A stretch of 64,000 nt of DNA from Paraburkholderia bannensis (GCF_014200455.1 NZ_JACHBW010000004.1:124001-188000), one strand, 5' to 3'. Numbered from the stretch's first letter, positions 26,416 through 37,576 are shown. Notes: generated by a model not told the origin, from the sequence alone. Numbers and translations: made by a program.

Positions 26416-28571
26416 CAGTTGCGCTCCTCTTCGCTCAACAGGGCATCGATCTCGGCCAGCGCACGCGCCTGCTCGTCGTTCGCGACATCGCGTTTACCGT
26501 CGATGCGGCGCGCGAGATCGGCCAGCCGCGGCGCTTCGAACAAGGTTTCGATCGCGAAGTCCGCCTGCAGACGCTCGCGCACGCGCGCCTGCAAGCTGGC
26601 GGCCAGCAGCGAATTGCCGCCGAGTTCGAAGAAATGGTCTTCGGCGCCGATCGGCATGACGTTCAGAAGGGTCGACCAGAAACCGGCGAGCGTCTGCTCG
26701 ACTTCGCCTGACGGCGCGCGATACGGCGCGCGCGGCAACTCCGGCGCGGGCAGCGCGGCGCGATCGAGCTTGCCGTTCGGCATGCGCGGCAACGCGCGCA
26801 ACGCGACGAGGCTCGCGGGGATCATGTGCGCGGGAAGTTGGGCTTCGAGGCGCGCGCGGACGGCTTCGATGTTGGGCAATGCGACTTCGGTTTCGGCTTC
26901 GTTGGAAGTGGCGACGCCCGCGGCCAGATAGCCGACCAGTTGACGGCCCGCCGCGGTTTCGCGCACCACGACGGCCGCTTCGCGCACGCCTTCGCAACCG
27001 AGCAGACAACGTTCGATCTCGCCCGGCTCGATGCGCAGGCCACGCAGCTTGATCTGGTCGTCGGTGCGGCCGAGGTATGCATAGCCGCCGCCCGGCAACG
27101 CTTCGACGATGTCGCCGCTGCGATAGCGTCGCGAGCCCGGCGCGCCGTCCGGGTCCGGTTCGAAGCGCTCGGCGGTCAGCGCCGCGCGGCGGTGGTAGCC
27201 ACGCGCGAGGCCGTAGCCGCCGATCAGCAGTTCGCCTCGGCGGATCTCGCGGCGGCCGGGGTCGGCTGGCGTCGCCGCTGTTTGAAGCGAAGCCTGTGCG
27301 ACGCCTGCCGCGCTCGAAAGGCCCGCGTTGCGCGAACCGTTCGCATCGTTGCTGCTTTGCGCCGGCTGACCTGGGCCAGCCGCTCGCTTGCCGGCCGTTC
27401 GCGATTCGCCATCGTCCTGCGGATCGAGCGCGACATGCCGCTCGCCAACCGGCGTGCCGATCGGCAGATAGGCGCTGTCGCCAAGACCATCGACATCGTC
27501 GCTGGTCCACAGCAGCGGCGTGATCACCGTTTCAGTAGGACCGTATCCGTTCACCAGACGAGGCGGCGCGAGCGCCGCCTCGATCACCGCGTGCGTCTCG
27601 CGCGACATCGCCTCGCCGGCCGTCGTGTACGAACGCACGCCCGACAGCCGGATCGCGCGCGCCGCGCACCATTCGGCGACCTGGCGCAGATAGGCCGGCG
27701 GGAACGCGAGCACCGTGATCCCTTCGCGCTGCACCGCATCGACGGTCTGCGCGGCGTCCCACAGCTTGTCGCCGCTAACGACGATCGCCGCGCCCGCGAT
27801 CAGCGGCGCGAGCCAGCCTTCGTGCGCGCCGTCGAAATTGACCGACGCGAAGTGCAGCACGACGTCGTTATCCACGACGCCGTAGCGCTCGACGATCGCC
27901 TGGCAATGCATCGACAGCGGGCCGTGTTCGACAGCGACGCCCTTGGGTGCGCCGGTCGAGCCCGAGGTGTAGATCAGATAAGCCAGTTGCCGCTCGTGGA
28001 TATCGGCGACGACGGGCGCGTGAGCGGTGGCAGCGTCAGCGGTCGGGGAATACGCGGTCTTCGATGCGCCCGGGTCGAGCGTCTCGAAGGCCATCACGCG
28101 CGCCGGATCGAAACCCTCCGACGCCGCGATGCCAGGCCCGACCAGCCACAGCGCGATGCCCCCATCGGCGGCGATGTAGTCGAGGCGCTCGCGCGGATAC
28201 GCGCAATCGAGCGGCACGAAGGCCGCGCCGGACTTCATCACGGCGAGCAGCGCGACAAACAGCTCGGCCGAGCGCTTGACGCTGACGCCGACCGGCACTT
28301 CGGGCCCTGCGCCGCGCGCGGCCAGCCGTGCGGCCAGTGCGTCGGAGGCGGCGTCGAGTTCGGCGAAGCTCAGACGGCGCTCGCCGTCGACGATGGCAAG
28401 CGCGTCCGGGCGTTGCCGCGCGCGCTCGCGGATCAGTTCGTGGACCGGCCGCGGACGCGGGCGCGGCGACCCGGCGTTCATGGCGTTCATGGTGACAGCG
28501 CCGGAAATCGTAGAGCCCGACGAGAGATGCGTGGATGCGGTGGGTGCGGTGGGTGCGGTTTGGATGGCCAT
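26415..28571 (-). CDS. NRPS-1, A-T initiation module
   Basis: A 718-residue stand-alone loading module. The A domain (about residues 35-560) has IYTSGSTGAPKGV near 198, NFDGAHEGW near 245 and NGYGPTETV near 342; the T domain is FFELGGNSL near 648. There is no C domain before it, so it should load the first residue without N-terminal condensation. The pocket residues read D-G-E-A-T-A-G-I-T-K; the DGE start is typical of Orn, N5-hydroxy-Orn and Lys domains, as is the NGYGPTETV-type segment of pyoverdine synthetases. ATG 28571 was preferred over the TTG at 28595. The N-terminus carries a short Thr-Ala-Pro repeat encoded by GTGGGTGCG units. It is the first gene of the minus-strand NRPS run and ends coupled to NRPS-2. 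Confidence 0.93.
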   Translation of the reverse strand: MAIQTAPTAPTASTHLSSGSTISGAVTMNAMNAGSPRPRPRPVHELIRERARQRPDALAIVDGERRLSFAELDAASDALAARLAARGAGPEVPVGVSVKRSAELFVALLAVMKSGAAFVPLDCAYPRERLDYIAADGGIALWLVGPGIAASEGFDPARVMAFETLDPGASKTAYSPTADAATAHAPVVADIHERQLAYLIYTSGSTGAPKGVAVEHGPLSMHCQAIVERYGVVDNDVVLHFASVNFDGAHEGWLAPLIAGAAIVVSGDKLWDAAQTVDAVQREGITVLAFPPAYLRQVAEWCAARAIRLSGVRSYTTAGEAMSRETHAVIEAALAPPRLVNGYGPTETVITPLLWTSDDVDGLGDSAYLPIGTPVGERHVALDPQDDGESRTAGKRAAGPGQPAQSSNDANGSRNAGLSSAAGVAQASLQTAATPADPGRREIRRGELLIGGYGLARGYHRRAALTAERFEPDPDGAPGSRRYRSGDIVEALPGGGYAYLGRTDDQIKLRGLRIEPGEIERCLLGCEGVREAAVVVRETAAGRQLVGYLAAGVATSNEAETEVALPNIEAVRARLEAQLPAHMIPASLVALRALPRMPNGKLDRAALPAPELPRAPYRAPSGEVEQTLAGFWSTLLNVMPIGAEDHFFELGGNSLLAASLQARVRERLQADFAIETLFEAPRLADLARRIDGKRDVANDEQARALAEIDALLSEEERN

Positions 28572-28809
28572 GTCAGTCCGGCGCAAGGCCGGCAAGAGAG
28601 CAAGTTAGCAGCGACATCCTCATGACGAACGGCGGGCAAAAATGTACAGCCCGGCCGGGGCCTATTTTTTTTTCGCGCTCGTTCGTCTAATGAGCAACAC
28701 GCCGCGTCTGGCTTGCGCTTAACGCCGCTCCGAAGGTCCTGGACGTGATGGACGGGCCGCGAGCAGGCCATGCAGGCATGGCGTCCCACCCTCAGCAGAC
28801 AGGAATTCG
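28572..28809. promoter_or_regulatory. Divergent promoter region between NRPS-1 and the exporter
   Basis: This 238-bp gap must hold the promoters for NRPS-1/NRPS-2 (minus) and the exporter (plus). It contains the palindrome CCCGGCCGGG followed by a run of nine T (about 28649-28673). I found no convincing Fur box, no sigma-70 pair, and no TAAAA...CGTC pair of the OrbS/PvdS kind. Confidence 0.5.
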
Positions 28810-30468
28810 ATGAGATCCAACGCACCTAATCCCCCGCGCACGCTGGCCATGCTGATCGGCCAGGTGCGCGGCCGGCTCGCGCTTGCCACCGGCGCCAGCA
28901 TTCTGAGCGGCCTCGCGGGCGTCGCGCTCGTCGCGCTGTTGAACACGGCGCTCAACGTCCAGGCCGCCGAGCTGCCCGGCCTCGGCTGGCGCTTCCTTGT
29001 GGTCTGCAGCGCGGCGCTAGTGCTGCGGCTCGTCGCGGTGTCGGTGTTCGTCAACCTGACGCAGACGACGCTCGCGAGCCTGCGCCGCCATCTGTCGACG
29101 CATATCCGCAGCGCGCCGTACCGGCAGATCGAAACGATCGGTGCGGCACGCCTGCAGTCGCTTGCCAGCGACGACGCCGCGCTCGTCGCGACCCTGTTCG
29201 CCAGCCTGCCGATCATCGTGATGAACGGCGCGATCGTCGCGGGCAGTCTCGTGTATCTCGGCATGCTGTCGTGGCGCACGCTGCTGTTCGTCGCGGCGGC
29301 GCTCGGCCTCGGCTCGCTCGCGTTCCACCTCGCGCATGGCCGCGCGATGGTCTATCTGCGCAAGGCGGGCACGTTGCAGGATGCATCGCTGGGTTACTTC
29401 GGCTCGCTGATCGCCGGCGCCAAAGAGCTGAAGCTCAACCGCAAGCGCGGCGACGAATTTCTCGACAAGGTGCTGAGCCCCGCGCTCGAATCGGTGCGCT
29501 CGACCCGCGTGCGCGGCATGCTGATCTATAGCGGCGCGAGCAACTTCGGGCTGTTTCTGCTGTACGTGATCATCGGCGTGACGACGTTCTTTTTCACGCG
29601 CTATGCAGGGCTCGACGCGCATACGAGCTCCGGCTTCGTGGTCGTGTTTCTCTATCTGATGGTGCCGCTCGACAGTCTGCTGAACAACCTGCCACAGGTG
29701 CAGCTCGCGCGCGTCGCGCTGGAGCGCATCGAAAACGCCGTGCAGCAGATGCGCAATGCCGAAACGCCCGCGCTCGACAACGGTGCCGCGCCGGCGTTCT
29801 CGCGCATCGACGTGAACGGTTTGCAGCACAGCTACTACCACGAGCGCGCCGACGAGATCTTCCAGCTTGGGCCGATCGAACTGTCGTTCACGCCGGGCGA
29901 GATCGTGTTCCTCGTCGGCGGCAACGGCAGCGGCAAGACGACGCTCGCCAAGCTGCTCACCGGGCTATATGTCGCGGAGAAAGGCGAGTTGCGCATCGAC
30001 GGCCATCTCGTCGACGATACGTCGCGCGACGCGTATCGGCAGCAATTCAGCGCGATTTTCTCCGACTTCCATCTGTTCGATTCGCTGGTCGGCCTGCCGC
30101 GCGAAGGGCTCGATCGACTCGGCAACGAATTGCTCAAGCGTCTGCATCTGGATCACAAGGTGCGCGTAAACGACGGCGCGTTTTCGACGCGCGATCTGTC
30201 GCAAGGTCAGCGCAAACGGCTCGCGCTCGTGGTCGCGTATCTGGAAGACCGGCCGTTCTATGTATTCGACGAATGGGCCGCCGATCAGGACCCGGCATTC
30301 AAGGATGTGTTCTATCAGGTGCTGTTGCCGGACCTGCGCGCGCGCGGCAAGACGGTGCTGGCCATCAGTCACGACGACCGTTACTTCCATCTCGCCGACC
30401 GGCGCATCAAGCTGGAGGATGGGCAAATCGTCGAGAACGTGCGGGTCAGGGAGCAGGCGACGGTTTGA
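28810..30468 (+). CDS. Cyclic peptide/siderophore exporter, PvdE/SyrD-type ABC transporter
   Basis: A 552-residue half-transporter with a membrane domain (residues about 15-320, six hydrophobic segments) fused to an ATPase. Walker A GGNGSGKTT is near residue 370, signature LSQGQRKRL near 462, and an unusual Walker B FYVFDEWAADQDP near 480. The DEWAADQDP form is characteristic of the cyclic-peptide exporter family that includes PvdE, SyrD and OrbE. It would export the peptide or its precursor across the inner membrane. AGGA precedes ATG 28810 at good spacing. It is divergent from NRPS-1, mirroring orbE-type placement in siderophore loci. Confidence 0.92.
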   Translation: MRSNAPNPPRTLAMLIGQVRGRLALATGASILSGLAGVALVALLNTALNVQAAELPGLGWRFLVVCSAALVLRLVAVSVFVNLTQTTLASLRRHLSTHIRSAPYRQIETIGAARLQSLASDDAALVATLFASLPIIVMNGAIVAGSLVYLGMLSWRTLLFVAAALGLGSLAFHLAHGRAMVYLRKAGTLQDASLGYFGSLIAGAKELKLNRKRGDEFLDKVLSPALESVRSTRVRGMLIYSGASNFGLFLLYVIIGVTTFFFTRYAGLDAHTSSGFVVVFLYLMVPLDSLLNNLPQVQLARVALERIENAVQQMRNAETPALDNGAAPAFSRIDVNGLQHSYYHERADEIFQLGPIELSFTPGEIVFLVGGNGSGKTTLAKLLTGLYVAEKGELRIDGHLVDDTSRDAYRQQFSAIFSDFHLFDSLVGLPREGLDRLGNELLKRLHLDHKVRVNDGAFSTRDLSQGQRKRLALVVAYLEDRPFYVFDEWAADQDPAFKDVFYQVLLPDLRARGKTVLAISHDDRYFHLADRRIKLEDGQIVENVRVREQATV

Positions 30469-30667
30469 GGTTGGCGTTTGTTTGCGGCTGGAGCGGGCGG
30501 CTAGCGATTGCGGCTCGCCGTGGACGCGCGCCGCGAAAACTCATCGAGTGGACTGTGAAGTCCTGGACTTGAGGACCGTTCTCAGATGCGCGGTCCAAGG
30601 AAGAGCGCGCTGGATAAGGATCTCAGGCAGTCGAGCAGAACAGCCTGGATTTCAGTGGAATATAGAC
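30469..30667. other. Gap between exporter and tRNA
   Basis: No gene is visible in about 200 bp. A weak hairpin GGACCG/CGGTCC (30573-30596) has no T-tract. This would be the island boundary if the siderophore locus was inserted at the tRNA; no integrase fragment or repeat of the tRNA 3' end was seen here. Confidence 0.4.
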
Positions 30668-30755
30668 TGGTGGGCCGGGTGGGGTTCGAACCCACGATGG
30701 GATTTCTCCGGTGGATTATGAGTCCACTGCCTGCAACCAACACGGCGTCCAGCCC
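30668..30755 (-). tRNA. tRNA with CAT anticodon and long variable arm
   Basis: An 88-nt gene including an encoded CCA. The acceptor GGGCTGG pairs with CCGGCCC, the anticodon stem is GTGGA/TCCAC with loop CTCATAA (anticodon CAT at 30720-30718), and the T-arm is GTGGG-TTCGAAC-CCCAC. Between the anticodon stem and the T stem lie 15 nt that can form a GGA-GAAA-TCC mini-hairpin, a class II-like variable arm. The CTCATAA loop matches that of tRNA-Ile2 (CAT modified to lysidine by TilS), so Ile2 is my preferred call over elongator Met. It is on the same strand as rpoD and downstream of it. Confidence 0.85.
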
Positions 30756-30784
30756 ACGGAGTTAAAGCAAGAGTTGCCAACAAA

Positions 30785-30813
30785 AAAGCCCGGTCTGATT
30801 AGAGCCGGGCTTT
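30785..30813 (-). terminator. rpoD terminator
   Basis: Inverted repeat AAAGCCCGG...CCGGGCTTT; on the minus strand the stem is followed by TTTTTTG. It lies about 110 bp beyond the rpoD stop and before the tRNA. Confidence 0.85.
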
Positions 30814-30923
30814 CCGACGGCAGGCCGACATACTACACGAAACTGGGCCGGCCTGGCCATCCATCACACGCCTTTACTTGCGCCGCATGCGTTCCGCCAC
30901 GCACAAAGCGCAAGCAAGCGCCA

Positions 30924-33338
<2,415 letters not shown>

Positions 33339-33507
33339 TCCGCCCCTTGCTGGAAACTGGACACCTTTCGGCATCACCCGGCGAAATGGCCTCCGAGTGA
33401 TACGTGTGCTGCCCGCCCGGAAAAAACAAAAACAACAAAAACAAACCGCTGAAAACCTTCGAGTTTAGCACGCACGGAAATCTCTGCCCGAGCGCGATCC
33501 TCCCTGC

Positions 33508-35400
33508 CTACAGCCCGAGCTGACGCTTCATGTCAGCCCGCACCTGATTCAACTTCACGAGTTCCGACATCTCTTCCGGCGTATGCCGCGACTGCTTCGT
33601 CAGTACGTTGAGGCGCTCGCTGCAGGCGTCGAAACGCATCTTCAGGATTGCCGCCGCCAATTCCTCGCTAACGAGCCGCTCCTGCTCGCGGCGCTCCTCC
33701 AGCACGGCGCCATCTTCGGGGTTTTTCATCAGCAGATCCCGAACGTTTTCATCATAGTCCAGAATTTCCCGAAAAATCTCCTCGAAGGTTGGGGCATTGG
33801 CCCCATTTCTCAAGAGGTCCGACAACAGCTGGAATTCAGCCGCCTCGCCCAGCGCACGGGCATGCGTGGTGACTTCCTCGAACAGTTCGCCGTGTCGCGT
33901 GAGCGTAATCAGCGCCTGTTCGGCTTCCTCGTCGAGCTGCGCCACGATGCGCGGGTGCATCACGAGGTTGCGCAGCGCCTTGCGCTCGATCCCGGTCACC
34001 AGATGGCGGTCCTTGCGGGCAGGCGCACGGCGCGCCGCCTGGGCGATACGGGCGTCGACCTCGCACAGCCCCGCCACTTCCTCGAACGGCACGTCCAGAC
34101 GGTCCGCGATCATGTGCATGATCTGCGCACGCAGCGCATTCGCCGGCAGCGCCTGCAACAGCGGCTTGGCGTCGAACAGCGCGCGGGCGCGTCCTTCGGG
34201 CTGGTCCAGCTCCTTGCCGGCCATCACTTCATTCAGCATGAACTGCGAGAGCGGCATGGCGCGCTCGACCTGTTCCTTGAAGGCTTCGGCGCCGTATTCG
34301 CGCACGTAGCTGTCCGGATCGTGCTCGGACGGCAGGAACAGGAAGCGGATCGTGCGGTTGTCCGCCGCGTGCGGCAGACAGGCGTCCAGAGCGCGCCGCG
34401 CGGCGCGGCGGCCCGCCGAATCGCCGTCGAAGCTGAAGATCACCGTATCGGTCTGACGCATCAGCTTCTGGACGTGGATCGGCGTACAGGCCGTGCCCAG
34501 GGTCGCCACGGCGTTCTGGAAGCCCAGTTGCGCCAGCGCCACCACGTCCATATAGCCTTCCACCACCAGCACGTAATGCTGTTCGCGGATCGCCAGACGT
34601 GCCTCGAACAGCCCGTACAGTTCGCTACCTTTGTTAAATAGCGGCGTTTCCGGGGAATTCAAATACTTGGGCTCGCCGCCGTCCAGCACGCGGCCGCCGA
34701 AGCCGATCACCTGACCCTTCACGTTGCGGATGGGGAACATCACGCGGTCGCGGAAGCGGTCGTAGCGGCGTGCCTGGCCTTGCGCGTCCTGCTTTTCGCT
34801 GACGATCACGAGACCCGATTCGACCAGCGAATCGTCGCGATAGTCCTCGAAGGCGGATTCGAGGTTCTGCCAGCCATCCGGCGCGTAACCGAGCCCGAAA
34901 CGGGCCGCGATTTCGCCGGTCAGGCCGCGTTTTTTGAGGTACTGGATCGCATTGGGCGCGCTGCGCAGCTGCTTGCGGTAGTAATCGCAGGCGGTCTGCA
35001 TCACGTCGGACAGCGCGTTGGATACGGCTTTCGAGACGCCGGGCGCGTAAGCGCCGCCTTCGCCTTGACCGCCGCGGCTGCCGCCGTAGCCGCCGCGCAC
35101 GGGCGACGGTTCCTGCGGCACGCTCAGGCCGACCGACTGGGCGAGATCGTTGACGGCTTCGGGAAACGACAGGCCCGCGTGCTCCATGAGAAAGCCGATG
35201 GCCGTACCGTGCGCGCCGCAACCAAAGCAGTGATAGAACTGCTTCGTTGGACTAACGGTAAAGGAAGGGCTCTTCTCGTTGTGGAACGGGCACAGGCCCA
35301 TGAAATTCGCGCCGCCCTTTTTGAGCTGCACGAAGCGTCCCACCACGTCGACGATATCGACGCGGTTAAGCAGATCCTGCAGGAACGAATGCGGAATCAT
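33508..35400 (-). CDS. dnaG: DNA primase DnaG
   Basis: A 630-residue replicative primase. The N-terminal zinc ribbon CPFH-x17-CFGC lies near residues 40-65, the RNA polymerase core and TOPRIM fold follow (VEGYMDVVALAQLG near 270), and a C-terminal helicase-binding domain ends the chain. A Gly-rich insert (GGYGGSRGGQGEGG near 110) lies between the zinc and catalytic domains. ATG 35400 gives the standard MIPHSFLQDLL start; the frame is open 26 codons further but without homology. It lies 118 bp after yqeY and 169 bp before rpoD. Confidence 0.97.
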   Translation of the reverse strand: MIPHSFLQDLLNRVDIVDVVGRFVQLKKGGANFMGLCPFHNEKSPSFTVSPTKQFYHCFGCGAHGTAIGFLMEHAGLSFPEAVNDLAQSVGLSVPQEPSPVRGGYGGSRGGQGEGGAYAPGVSKAVSNALSDVMQTACDYYRKQLRSAPNAIQYLKKRGLTGEIAARFGLGYAPDGWQNLESAFEDYRDDSLVESGLVIVSEKQDAQGQARRYDRFRDRVMFPIRNVKGQVIGFGGRVLDGGEPKYLNSPETPLFNKGSELYGLFEARLAIREQHYVLVVEGYMDVVALAQLGFQNAVATLGTACTPIHVQKLMRQTDTVIFSFDGDSAGRRAARRALDACLPHAADNRTIRFLFLPSEHDPDSYVREYGAEAFKEQVERAMPLSQFMLNEVMAGKELDQPEGRARALFDAKPLLQALPANALRAQIMHMIADRLDVPFEEVAGLCEVDARIAQAARRAPARKDRHLVTGIERKALRNLVMHPRIVAQLDEEAEQALITLTRHGELFEEVTTHARALGEAAEFQLLSDLLRNGANAPTFEEIFREILDYDENVRDLLMKNPEDGAVLEERREQERLVSEELAAAILKMRFDACSERLNVLTKQSRHTPEEMSELVKLNQVRADMKRQLGL

Positions 35401-35518
35401 TGGGCTGGGTCGCTCGTTTGTTTCTGATGGGCTGGGTGCGTTGGCCTGTTCGGCGCGCGCCCGACGCAAGCCCCGCACGCCGCCGTTGAAGGCAGCGCAT
35501 GGAGCCCGCGCGGGGCCC

Positions 35519-35965
35519 TTACTTCGTAAGCGCGGCCTTGACGAGGCCGGAAACGGCCGTCATGTCGGCGCGACCGGCGAGCTTCGGCTTGAGCACGCCC
35601 ATGACCTTGCCCATATCCTGCGGGCCCGCGGCGGCGACTTCAGCCACGGCTGCCTGCACTTCGGCGGCGATTTCCGCGTCCGAAAGCTGCTCGGGCATGT
35701 AGGTGCTCAGCACGGCCAGCTCGGCCTGCTCCTTTTCCACGAGGTCGGCGCGGGCCGCGGCTTCGAACTGGCTGATCGAATCCTTGCGCTGCTTGATCAT
35801 CTTGTCGATGACCGCCGTGATGGCGGCGTCGTCGAGCGTGATGCGCTCGTCGACTTCACGTTGCTTGATGGCGGCGAGCAGCAGACGAATCGTGGCGAGG
35901 CGCTCGGTTTCGCGGGCGCGCATCGCGGTTTTCATATCGTCGTTGATTCGGTCTTTGAGGCTCAT
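35519..35965 (-). CDS. GatB/YqeY domain protein
   Basis: A 148-residue all-helical protein of the YqeY/GatB-C-terminal family (MSLKDRINDDMKTAMRARE; C-terminal GKVMGVLKPKLAGRADM). The family shares the tRNA-binding tail of the Asp/Glu-tRNA amidotransferase; the job of stand-alone copies is not settled. It commonly lies between rpsU and dnaG, as here. ATG 35965 follows AGGTGAGTG; a GTG one codon upstream is less likely. Confidence 0.93.
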   Translation of the reverse strand: MSLKDRINDDMKTAMRARETERLATIRLLLAAIKQREVDERITLDDAAITAVIDKMIKQRKDSISQFEAAARADLVEKEQAELAVLSTYMPEQLSDAEIAAEVQAAVAEVAAAGPQDMGKVMGVLKPKLAGRADMTAVSGLVKAALTK

Positions 35966-36072
35966 CACTCACCTGAAATGCGTTGGGGTTGCACAATCCC
36001 GGATTCACCGGGCAGCGCGGCCGCTTGGCCAGAATTTGGCACCGAATTCACACCGAAGCATCGCAGGAATGC

Positions 36073-36104
36073 AAAAACCCGCCTGGAAGCGTTTCCAGGC
36101 GGGT
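36073..36104 (-). terminator. rpsU terminator/attenuator
   Basis: A strong hairpin, ACCCGCCTGGAA / TTTCCAGGCGGGT, followed on the minus strand by TTTTTG, lies between rpsU and yqeY. It would let rpsU be made in excess over the downstream primase and sigma genes. Confidence 0.85.
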
Positions 36105-36224
36105 CGGTGCGGGTTCGGCTGGTTGCGACCACACCAGAAGGACAGCGCGGCACACAGGCTACCGGCTGCTTTGCGTCGCTGTGGGATTTCCGACAAAGGC
36201 GGAGAAACCACAGTGACGCCGAAA

Positions 36225-36437
36225 TCAGTACATCTTCTTTGGCAGCGTCTGGCTGCGAATACGCTTGAAATGGCGCTTTACCGCCGCTGCCTTCTTGCGT
36301 TTGCGTTCAGCCGTGGGCTTCTCGTAAAACTCACGGGCGCGAAGTTCGGTCAAAAGACCGTTCTTCTCGATCGTGCGTTTGAAGCGGCGCATGGCAACTT
36401 CGAACGGTTCGTTTTCTTTTACGCGGATGGTCGTCAT
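36225..36437 (-). CDS. rpsU: 30S ribosomal protein S21
   Basis: A 70-residue basic protein with the S21 pattern [18 protein letters not shown] and [21 protein letters not shown]. It binds near the 3' end of 16S rRNA and helps mRNA recognition. It heads the rpsU-yqeY-dnaG-rpoD locus. GGA lies close before the ATG. Confidence 0.98.
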   Translation of the reverse strand: MTTIRVKENEPFEVAMRRFKRTIEKNGLLTELRAREFYEKPTAERKRKKAAAVKRHFKRIRSQTLPKKMY

Positions 36438-36469
36438 TTTCCAATAACGGATCGGGGGTAAAGGGAGTC

Positions 36470-36478
36470 AGTATAGCA
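36470..36478 (-). promoter_or_regulatory. Putative extended -10 promoter of rpsU
   Basis: On the minus strand TGCTATACT, an extended -10 (TGn plus TATACT), lies 33 bp upstream of the rpsU ATG. No good -35 is visible at 16-18 bp. Confidence 0.45.
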
Positions 36479-36598
36479 AAACTATACCTGTGCATCGTGA
36501 GGCCGCCGGCAGGAAAACCCGAATCCAGACGCGCCCCCGGCAACTTCCCGCACAGCCTTACCGGTGGCGGGATTCGCGGCTGCGCCACGCGCCGTGAT

Positions 36599-37576
36599 TC
36601 AAGCTTGCGCAGGCCCAACCAGCAACAGCGGCAGGTGCGTGACTTCCACCGCGCGCTGCGCCACGCTGCCCAGCAGCCAGCGTGCCACGCCACGGCGGCC
36701 ATGCGTGCCCAGCACCACCAGATCGGCGTCCCAGGCCTGCGCGTCGCGCAGGACCGCGTGGGCGACGTCGTCACGAATGAGAGCGGTCGCAACCAGTTGC
36801 GTTTCAGTGGTGCAGCCGGATGGCGCCAGTTGCCCGACGGCGGCGGCGAGCGCCTTGCGGCCCTGCGCGGACATCGCCTCCTGCAAAGCGGAGCCGGGCA
36901 CCGGATCGGCCGCCACGCCGCTGCGATCGACCACATAGACCGCGCGCAAAATCGTGGGCGGCGAAAGCAGACGCATGGCCGCGCCGATCGCATGGACCGA
37001 TGGCTCGCTGCCATCGGTCGCCAGCACCACCCGCGCGAGACCCAGCTCTGCGCGAGACTCGTGAGTCGCATATTCATCCGGCACGACCAGCAGCGGACAC
37101 GGCGCGGCAACCGCCAGCGCCCCCGACACCGAGCCGTCCACCCAACGCTTCACGCGCCCGCGATGACGTGCGCCGACGACCAGCAGATCGGCGCGCCAGT
37201 CGCGCGCCGCAGCGACAAGCGCCTGCACCACCGCGCCGCTCTCGCCGCCCTGACCGACCACCAGCCCTTCGACCGCCGCGCAGCGCCCCTTGAACGCGGC
37301 CAGCGCCTGTTCGAGCGTGAGTTCGGCTTCGGCGTGCAGGCTTTTGCGCGCGGTGGCGATGGTGTCCGTGATCCACGCATCCCCGGCGGTGAACGCACCG
37401 CCCGCGATCCACGCTCCGGGCTGGTCCGCCACGCAGACGATGCGCACTTCGGCCTGCGGCGACGCAATGCGCGCGGCGAAGCGCAGCGCCTGGCGCGAGG
37501 CGTTCGAATCGTCCACCGCGATCATGATGCGCCGCATCGGCCTGACGCCGGGAGTGTTCTGGTCGTTCTGGTTCAC
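36599..37576 (-). CDS. Tandem universal stress protein (UspA x2)
   Basis: A 325-residue protein with two UspA folds. The first (residues about 14-165) begins MRRIMIAVDDSN and has the ATP-binding run VVGARHRGRVKRWVDGSVS. The second (about 175-325) begins RVVLATDGS and has VLGTHGRRGVARWLLGSVA, the G-x2-G-x9-G(S/T) nucleotide motif. Tandem UspA proteins help stress survival; the ligand is probably ATP. GTG 37576 is preceded by AAGGA at workable spacing; ATG 37537 is an alternative. Monocistronic in appearance. Confidence 0.9.
   Translation of the reverse strand: MNQNDQNTPGVRPMRRIMIAVDDSNASRQALRFAARIASPQAEVRIVCVADQPGAWIAGGAFTAGDAWITDTIATARKSLHAEAELTLEQALAAFKGRCAAVEGLVVGQGGESGAVVQALVAAARDWRADLLVVGARHRGRVKRWVDGSVSGALAVAAPCPLLVVPDEYATHESRAELGLARVVLATDGSEPSVHAIGAAMRLLSPPTILRAVYVVDRSGVAADPVPGSALQEAMSAQGRKALAAAVGQLAPSGCTTETQLVATALIRDDVAHAVLRDAQAWDADLVVLGTHGRRGVARWLLGSVAQRAVEVTHLPLLLVGPAQA

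Noticed and set aside
22186..26931. A 1581-residue plus-strand open frame opposite NRPS-2 and NRPS-1
   Set aside because: Same reasons: skewed Arg-rich composition, no domains, no ribosome site, and it spans two real genes.
28641..28673. Intrinsic terminator at the palindrome and T-run between NRPS-1 and the exporter
   Set aside because: The palindrome CCCGGCCGGG has no loop and the position is in a divergent promoter region where no transcript should end.
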